Assembly (NCBI GenBank): GCA_020054695.1
Contig: JAHXBT010000032.1
Location: 34,749 to 67,936 of the forward strand
Origin: Rickettsiales bacterium
GTDB lineage: Bacteria; Pseudomonadota; Alphaproteobacteria; Rickettsiales; UBA1997
Reading direction: 5' to 3'
Length of the DNA: 33,188 nt
Below the pieces are notes generated by a model, which had not been told where the DNA came from, made no database searches, and saw only the letters and a list, made by a program, of their open reading frames with translations. Shown piece after piece: positions 27,510-33,188 of the stretch (the first letter of the stretch is position 1; the number at the start of each line of letters is the position of its first letter). A program made the position numbers and the translations under genes.

Positions 27510-30242
27510 TCCTTCTACTTCCTCTTCCTGGCTACCTGCAATTCTAGCAACTGAAGAGACTTTTTCAGAAGTAGTTTTGATCAGTGTTACACCTTGAGTG
27601 TTACGGCCAGAAACCCTTACATTATCAATTTTAGTTCTAATTAAAGTACCATTATCAGTAATTAGCATCACTTGATCCTTATGATCAATGGGAAAACTAG
27701 CTACAACAGATCCATTTCTCTTGGAAGTGATAATGTTAGTAATACCAACACCACCCCGGTTCGTGATACGATATTCATAGGCAGAAGTTCTCTTACCAAA
27801 ACCATTTTCAGTAATGGTTAGTATAAATTCTTCATCCAACGCCATTTGATGAACTTGCTCCTTGGTTAGGTCAGAATTAATTTTTGGCAATACTCTTGGA
27901 ATTGCATCTATGAGATCAATTTCCTTACTATTTTTAATTTCTTCATTAAAAATTAGGACATCTTTTAATTCAATTCTTTTTTCAGTTGGTATCTTAAGAT
28001 ATTTTTCCTTGGTTAACATGTCAGCTTCAGAGTGTTTAAGGATTGACATATCAATTACCTCATTATTTTTTTCTAATTTAATACCTCTAACACCAGTTGA
28101 GTTACGACTTTGGAAAACCCTTAAGGACTTTGATGAAAAACGAATTGATTTACCATCTTTAGTAGAAAGCATAATATCATCATGATCCGAGCAGATATTA
28201 ACACCAATTAATGATTCACTATTTTCTAATTTCATAGCAATTTTACCACTTGCCCTAATATCAGCAAATTGATCCATAGAATTTTTACGGATTTGACCAG
28301 AAGCAGTAGCAAAAGCAATATTTAAATCTTTCCAGGATTCTTGATCTTCTGGTAATGGTAAAATTGTAGTGATTTTTTCATCCTGCTCTATAGGTAACAA
28401 ATTAACCAATGCCCTACCTTTAGCTTGCGGTGATGTTAGTGGTAATTTATAAGTTTTCATACGATAAACCTTACCCTTATTGGAGAAAAATAAGATTGGA
28501 ATATGAGTATTGGCAATAAAAATATTAACTGCAATGTCTTCATCCTTAACATCCATACCACTTCTACCTTTTCCTCCACGCCTTTGGGATTTATAAGTTG
28601 AAAGTGGCACACGTTTAATGTAGCCATTCATGGTAGCAACCACTACCATATCTTCTTTTGGAATAAGATCTTCAATATTTGATTCTAATTCTGATTCTTC
28701 AATTTGTGATCTTCTTGGAACAGCAAATTGCTCCTTAACTTCAATTAATTCTTTTTTAACAAGATCCATTAATAGATCACGATTCGACAGAATTTCAATA
28801 TATCTAGCAATTTTTTTAGATAATTCTTGAATTTCAGAGTCGATTTTTTCAATTTCAAGACCTGTTAATTTAGCCAACCTCATATCTAGGATAGACTTAG
28901 CCTGAATTTCACTAAAATAGAATTTACCATCCTGAACAACATTATTTTTGTCTTGGATAAGGTCAATTATAGACTGTATTGTACCAACTGGCCAATTTCT
29001 TGATAGAAGTTTTTCTTTAGCTTCTGCGGTATCTTTTGAAGATTTAATTAGGGATACAATTTCATCAATATTAGCAACTGCAACAGCTAAACCAATTAAA
29101 ATATGAGTTTTATCTCTTGCTTTATTAAGTAAGAAATTTGTTCTTCTAACAACAACATCTTCCCTAAATTTAGTAAAAATTCTGATAACATCTAGCAAAT
29201 TAAGAAGTTCTGGACGACCATAATTAAGAGCTAACATATTAACACCAAAACTTTTTTGTAATTCAGTGTAATTATAAAGCTGATTAATAATAACTTCTGA
29301 AATAGCATCGCGTTTTAAATCAATAACAACCCTTACACCATTACGATTAGATTCATCACGCAAATCAGAAATACCTTCTATTTTTTTATCTTTAACTAAT
29401 TCAGCAATTTTTTCAACCAATTTAGCTTTATTAACCTGATAAGGAATTTCATTAATGACAATTGAGAATTTTTTACCTTTTTCTTCAACATTACATTTAC
29501 CACGAATAATAACTGAACCACGACCAGTATTAGCAGCATTGATAAAACCTGATTTACCATAAATTACACCACCAGTTGGGAAATCTGGCCCTGGAATAAT
29601 TTGTAATAAATCAGTAACGGTTAGATCATTATTGTCAATATAGGCTAAAAGACCATCAATAACTTCACCAAGATTATGAGGTGGAATATTAGTGGCCATA
29701 CCAACAGCAATACCACTACTACCGTTAACAAGTAAGTTTGGAAAACGAGCTGGTAGAACCATCGGTTCTTGCTCGGAACCATCATAATTTGTTATAAAAT
29801 CAACCGTATCTTTATCCAGATCTTCCAGCATAATGTGCGAAATTTTCTCCAAACGAGATTCAGTATATCTCATGGCAGCTGGTGGATCATCATCAATTGA
29901 ACCAAAATTACCTTGACCATCAATTAATGTAACGCCCATGGAAAAATCCTGAGCCATTCTAACCAATGATTGATATATAGCAGAATCACCATGAGGGTGA
30001 TATTTACCCATTACCTCACCAACAATTCTAGCAGATTTTTTAAATGGCTTATTAAAATCATAACCACCTTCATACATAACGTAAAGGATTCTTCTATGGA
30101 CGGGCTTAAAACCATCACATACATCAGGAATAGCACGAGACACAATAACCGACATAGCATAATCCAAATAGGATGTTTTCGTTTCGCTCCTAATGTCAAC
30201 AGGTACAATTTCTTTATTATTATTATTTGCTATCACGTTCAT
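27501..30242 (-). CDS. gyrA: DNA gyrase subunit A
   Basis: SYLDYAMSVIVSRAIPDVCDGFKPVHRRILY, KYHPHGDSAIYQSLVRMAQ, GQGNFGSIDDDPPAAMRYTE, beta-propeller repeats including RRGGKGRSGM. Confidence 0.98.
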   Translation of the reverse strand: MNVIANNNNKEIVPVDIRSETKTSYLDYAMSVIVSRAIPDVCDGFKPVHRRILYVMYEGGYDFNKPFKKSARIVGEVMGKYHPHGDSAIYQSLVRMAQDFSMGVTLIDGQGNFGSIDDDPPAAMRYTESRLEKISHIMLEDLDKDTVDFITNYDGSEQEPMVLPARFPNLLVNGSSGIAVGMATNIPPHNLGEVIDGLLAYIDNNDLTVTDLLQIIPGPDFPTGGVIYGKSGFINAANTGRGSVIIRGKCNVEEKGKKFSIVINEIPYQVNKAKLVEKIAELVKDKKIEGISDLRDESNRNGVRVVIDLKRDAISEVIINQLYNYTELQKSFGVNMLALNYGRPELLNLLDVIRIFTKFREDVVVRRTNFLLNKARDKTHILIGLAVAVANIDEIVSLIKSSKDTAEAKEKLLSRNWPVGTIQSIIDLIQDKNNVVQDGKFYFSEIQAKSILDMRLAKLTGLEIEKIDSEIQELSKKIARYIEILSNRDLLMDLVKKELIEVKEQFAVPRRSQIEESELESNIEDLIPKEDMVVVATMNGYIKRVPLSTYKSQRRGGKGRSGMDVKDEDIAVNIFIANTHIPILFFSNKGKVYRMKTYKLPLTSPQAKGRALVNLLPIEQDEKITTILPLPEDQESWKDLNIAFATASGQIRKNSMDQFADIRASGKIAMKLENSESLIGVNICSDHDDIMLSTKDGKSIRFSSKSLRVFQSRNSTGVRGIKLEKNNEVIDMSILKHSEADMLTKEKYLKIPTEKRIELKDVLIFNEEIKNSKEIDLIDAIPRVLPKINSDLTKEQVHQMALDEEFILTITENGFGKRTSAYEYRITNRGGVGITNIITSKRNGSVVASFPIDHKDQVMLITDNGTLIRTKIDNVRVSGRNTQGVTLIKTTSEKVSSVARIAGSQEEEVEGEE

Positions 30243-30421
30243 TATTTTTTATGTTACTTTGACTTATAATATTTTAAATCAAGTAGTTGTTAATGTAAAT
30301 AGTATTATTTTAGAAGTTGAGGTCTACCTCATATAATGTTAATTCTACATTGATGTAAACTATAAATTAACTATTTTTATCTTAATAAAAACATGTCTGG
30401 GAAATAATTTACTAGAAATAC

Positions 30422-30607
30422 ATTAATTTTGAAGATATTGGAGAATATTCTAAGATATACGCAGATGATTGTGTCAATCAACTAGTTGCATGATTTAGTA
30501 AAATTTTAACCATGCTAGATACATCTATGCAGGAAAATATTGAATCAAAATTACAAAGAGTAAAAATATTACAAGTAATCGATGTCAGCAAACTACACAA
30601 AAATTAG
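30422..30607 (+). pseudogene. Possible phasin-like remnant with in-frame TGA (30491-30493)
   Basis: INFEDIGEYSKIYADDCVNQLVA*FSKILTMLDTSMQENIESKLQRVKILQVIDVSKLHKN*; helical pattern and ENIE...KILQ segment resemble phasin family, weak. Confidence 0.25.
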
Positions 30608-30685
30608 GAAAATTCCTAGTTTTCATGTCTTACCTATTGGAGAAAATTAAAATATTTGACAGCCTATCTATTGATATGATAAATA

Positions 30686-31486
30686 CTAAAACCCCCTTAA
30701 AACATCTCTCATAGAATATAGGCCATTTTCTTGACCACTGGCCCAAATAGCAGCACGAATTGCTCCTTTTGCATAAATAATTCTGTTAGATGCCTTATGA
30801 GTTAACTCCACTCTTTCACCGTCGCTAGCAAAAATAACCGAATGGTCACCGATAACATCACCACCTCTAAGCGAGGCAAAGCCAATTTCATTTTTAGTTC
30901 TTTCACTTGTAATTCCGTCTCTGGTTCTTTTGGCAACTTCACCAAAATTTAAGCCACGACCATTAGCAACAGCTTCACCAAGAGAAAGTGCAGTTCCAGA
31001 AGGTGCATCTTTTTTGTAACGATGATGCATTTCAATAATTTCAGCATCATAATCTTCATGTAGAATTTTTGCTACTTTTTCAGTCAAATTCATTAATAAA
31101 TTAACACCAATTGACATGTTTGTTGAATAAACAATTTTAGTATTAGCTGCAGCTATATGAAGATTTTGTTTTTGTTGCTCAGTAAATCCTGTAGTTCCAC
31201 AAACAAGAATTTTATTATGTTGAGAGGCCTTTTTAGCACATAAAATTGATAACTCGGGGGAAGAAAAATCAATTACCGCATCAGAATTTTCAAATAAAGC
31301 ATCAATATCACTACTGGCATCAAGATTAAGATTTTTAATAGAAGTAATTTCACCAATATTTTTACCATCTAAGCCTAATTTTTTATCAACTAAACCAAAA
31401 GCAATTTCTGTAATATCATTTTCATACACTAACTGGGCGATTTGCACTCCCATTCTACCATTAATTCCTGTAATTCCTATTTTCAT
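30686..31486 (-). CDS. dapB: 4-hydroxy-tetrahydrodipicolinate reductase
   Basis: IGITGINGRMGVQIAQLV, VIDFSSPE, LVCGTTGFTEQQ, MHHRYKKDAPSGTALSLGEAV, GGDVIGDHSVIFA. Confidence 0.97.
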   Translation of the reverse strand: MKIGITGINGRMGVQIAQLVYENDITEIAFGLVDKKLGLDGKNIGEITSIKNLNLDASSDIDALFENSDAVIDFSSPELSILCAKKASQHNKILVCGTTGFTEQQKQNLHIAAANTKIVYSTNMSIGVNLLMNLTEKVAKILHEDYDAEIIEMHHRYKKDAPSGTALSLGEAVANGRGLNFGEVAKRTRDGITSERTKNEIGFASLRGGDVIGDHSVIFASDGERVELTHKASNRIIYAKGAIRAAIWASGQENGLYSMRDVLRGF

Positions 31487-31504
31487 TTTTAATTGTAAAC
31501 TAGG

Positions 31505-32365
31505 TTATTTAACTAACTCATTGCACGCCTCTTTTACCATAGATCTAACTCTTGCAATATAAGAAACTCTCTCTTTTTCAGAAATAACACCTCTAGCGTC
31601 AAGTAAATTTAAAACATGACTAGCTTTAAGTGCCTTTTCATATGCTGCTATTGGTAAATTATGACTAATTAAATTATTTGCCTCCACCTCACATTCAATA
31701 AAATCTTGTAATAATATATCCTTATTTGAATGCTCAAGAATATAGGCCGAATTTTGCTTTTCTGTTTCTAAAAAGACATCACGATAAGTAATTTTTTCTG
31801 CTCCCTGCCTACCATTCCAGTTAATGTCAAAAATATTATCAATATCTTGAATATGCATGGCTATTCTTTCTAAGCCATAAGTCACTTCAACTGGAATTGT
31901 TGAACATTCAATGCCGCCAATTTGTTGCATATAGGTAAATTGGGCAATTTCCATCCCATTATACCAAACTTCCCAACCAAGACCACTAGCGCCAACAGTT
32001 GGATTTTCCCAATCATCTTCAACAAAACGAATATCATTATTTTTGATATCAATGCCAATTGTAGTAAGTGATTTAAGGAATAAATCCTGAATATTATCTG
32101 GTGCTGGTTTTAAAATTGTTTGAAATTGATAATAAGAACCTAAGCGATTTGGATTATTGCCGTAACGACTATCGGTTGGTCTACGACAAGGTTGAACATA
32201 AGAAATATTCCAATTTTCTCGAATTAGAGATTGTAAAATAGTGGCTGGATGCAAAGTACCTGCACCAACTTCAATATCAATTGGTTGTAAAATAGCACAT
32301 CCAATTTTTGCCCAATAATTTTGTAAATTAAGAATAATATCTTGAAATGATAATTGTTTTGTCAT
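31505..32365 (-). CDS. glyQ: Glycine-tRNA ligase alpha subunit
   Basis: LSFQDIILNLQNYWAKIGCAILQPIDIEVGAGTLHPATIL, YVQPCRRPTDSRYGNNPNRL, FVEDDWENPTVGASGLGWEVW; glyS not adjacent. Confidence 0.97.
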   Translation of the reverse strand: MTKQLSFQDIILNLQNYWAKIGCAILQPIDIEVGAGTLHPATILQSLIRENWNISYVQPCRRPTDSRYGNNPNRLGSYYQFQTILKPAPDNIQDLFLKSLTTIGIDIKNNDIRFVEDDWENPTVGASGLGWEVWYNGMEIAQFTYMQQIGGIECSTIPVEVTYGLERIAMHIQDIDNIFDINWNGRQGAEKITYRDVFLETEKQNSAYILEHSNKDILLQDFIECEVEANNLISHNLPIAAYEKALKASHVLNLLDARGVISEKERVSYIARVRSMVKEACNELVK

Positions 32366-32534
32366 ACTTAATAAAAAACTTTTTTATAGAATATGATAAT
32401 AAAATTAAAATGTAAAATCATTTTAAGGTGTTTTTACCAATTCTCCTTAACCCATATATTTCATATATTAACCTAAAACTATCTATTAAGCTAACTCTGT
32501 ATGGCTTAATAAAAATAGTATTTAGAGAAATAAA

Positions 32535-33188
32535 TTAATCTGATCTATTTTTATATCTAAATTTTAAACCTTTATTGTTGTATCTGCCTATTTTCATATA
32601 TTTAAATGAACCCATATTAAGATTAGCAACATTATTATTCATAATATTTTCTATTAAACCATGAGTAAATTTTGGTGTACCACCATTATGAGCATAATTT
32701 GAACCATTCATTGAAAATAATTTCATATTCCAATTACCACTAATATAATCTAATGCTGTAACATTATAAAGGAAATTTTGTAAAGAATTGGATATTTCAC
32801 GAATATCACAAGGTGCTGTTTTAATATTATCAGCTAAAAATGAAAAAATTGGTTTTTGGGGCGTGAATTTAATATTACATTGAACAGATTGAGAATTACT
32901 AACATTAAAAATAATTTCCTTATCTTTGAGATTACCTTTTATATATAAAATATCAAAATCATATGATGTTTCTTGACCATTAACTATGGTTATCTGATCC
33001 TTACTAAAATTAAATAAAATAAAAAATTGTTGATCAAACTTTGAAAAATATAGAAAATTATTTAAATCTTTATCTTTAATTGCTGAAAACATAATATTAC
33101 CTAAACCAACTAATTGATAGTAGCGCAAATCAATTTCAATAAATTTCTTATTATAATTTATGGAATCGATAATAGATGATTTAATGAT
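32535..33188 (-). CDS. Hypothetical protein, 5' end beyond window
   Basis: Open frame continues upstream of the called TTG start to the window edge (IKSSIIDSINYNKKFIEIDLRYYQLVG...); no family recognised. Confidence 0.6.
   Translation of the reverse strand: MIKSSIIDSINYNKKFIEIDLRYYQLVGLGNIMFSAIKDKDLNNFLYFSKFDQQFFILFNFSKDQITIVNGQETSYDFDILYIKGNLKDKEIIFNVSNSQSVQCNIKFTPQKPIFSFLADNIKTAPCDIREISNSLQNFLYNVTALDYISGNWNMKLFSMNGSNYAHNGGTPKFTHGLIENIMNNNVANLNMGSFKYMKIGRYNNKGLKFRYKNRSD

Noticed and set aside
27862-28185. Plus-strand ORFs antisense to gyrA (also 28630-28830, 29970-30269) and the minus-strand out-of-frame ORF 30011-30208
   Set aside because: All overlap the conserved gyrA frame; spurious.
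1-33188. CRISPR array, IS element, prophage, tRNA or rRNA gene
   Set aside because: I saw no regularly spaced repeats, transposase, phage genes, or cloverleaf/rRNA sequence; without tools, a tRNA in a gap cannot be fully excluded.

Overview
This is an AT-rich, gene-dense bacterial chromosome segment. Gene content (FNR type 2, COQ10/RatA, Grx4-BolA, ABC1/UbiB, NuoD, alphaproteobacterial-looking GyrA/DnaE) points to an alphaproteobacterium with a reducing genome, possibly Rickettsiales-like; that lineage guess is inference only. Most ORFs are recognisable housekeeping or metabolic genes: metE, ruvA, an IMPase/HisN-like gene, RDD protein, BolA, Grx4, YgfZ, pth, queF, COQ10/RatA, FNR2, DedA, folE, C26 + S66 peptidases, nuoD, gmk, fabI, leuD, ubiB, gyrA, dapB, glyQ. 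I see no CRISPR array, IS element, tRNA, rRNA or prophage. The most notable signals are: (1) a free-standing, intact ORF encoding only the C-terminal module of DNA polymerase III alpha (HhH, clamp-binding motif QMSLF, OB fold, C-terminal domain) with no polymerase core upstream; (2) three clearly recognisable but broken genes within 9 kb: tyrA (in-frame TGA), proB (1-nt frameshift) and kup (in-frame TAG); (3) eroded coding remnants in several of the longer intergenic gaps, including possible birA-like and phasin-like relics; (4) an overlapping C26 amidotransferase-fold hydrolase / LD-carboxypeptidase pair, with a second C26 paralog nearby; (5) a strongly diverged DAO-like oxidoreductase next to two small lipoproteins; (6) a secreted or periplasmic ankyrin-repeat protein. 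No clearly new multi-gene system is demonstrable from sequence alone.
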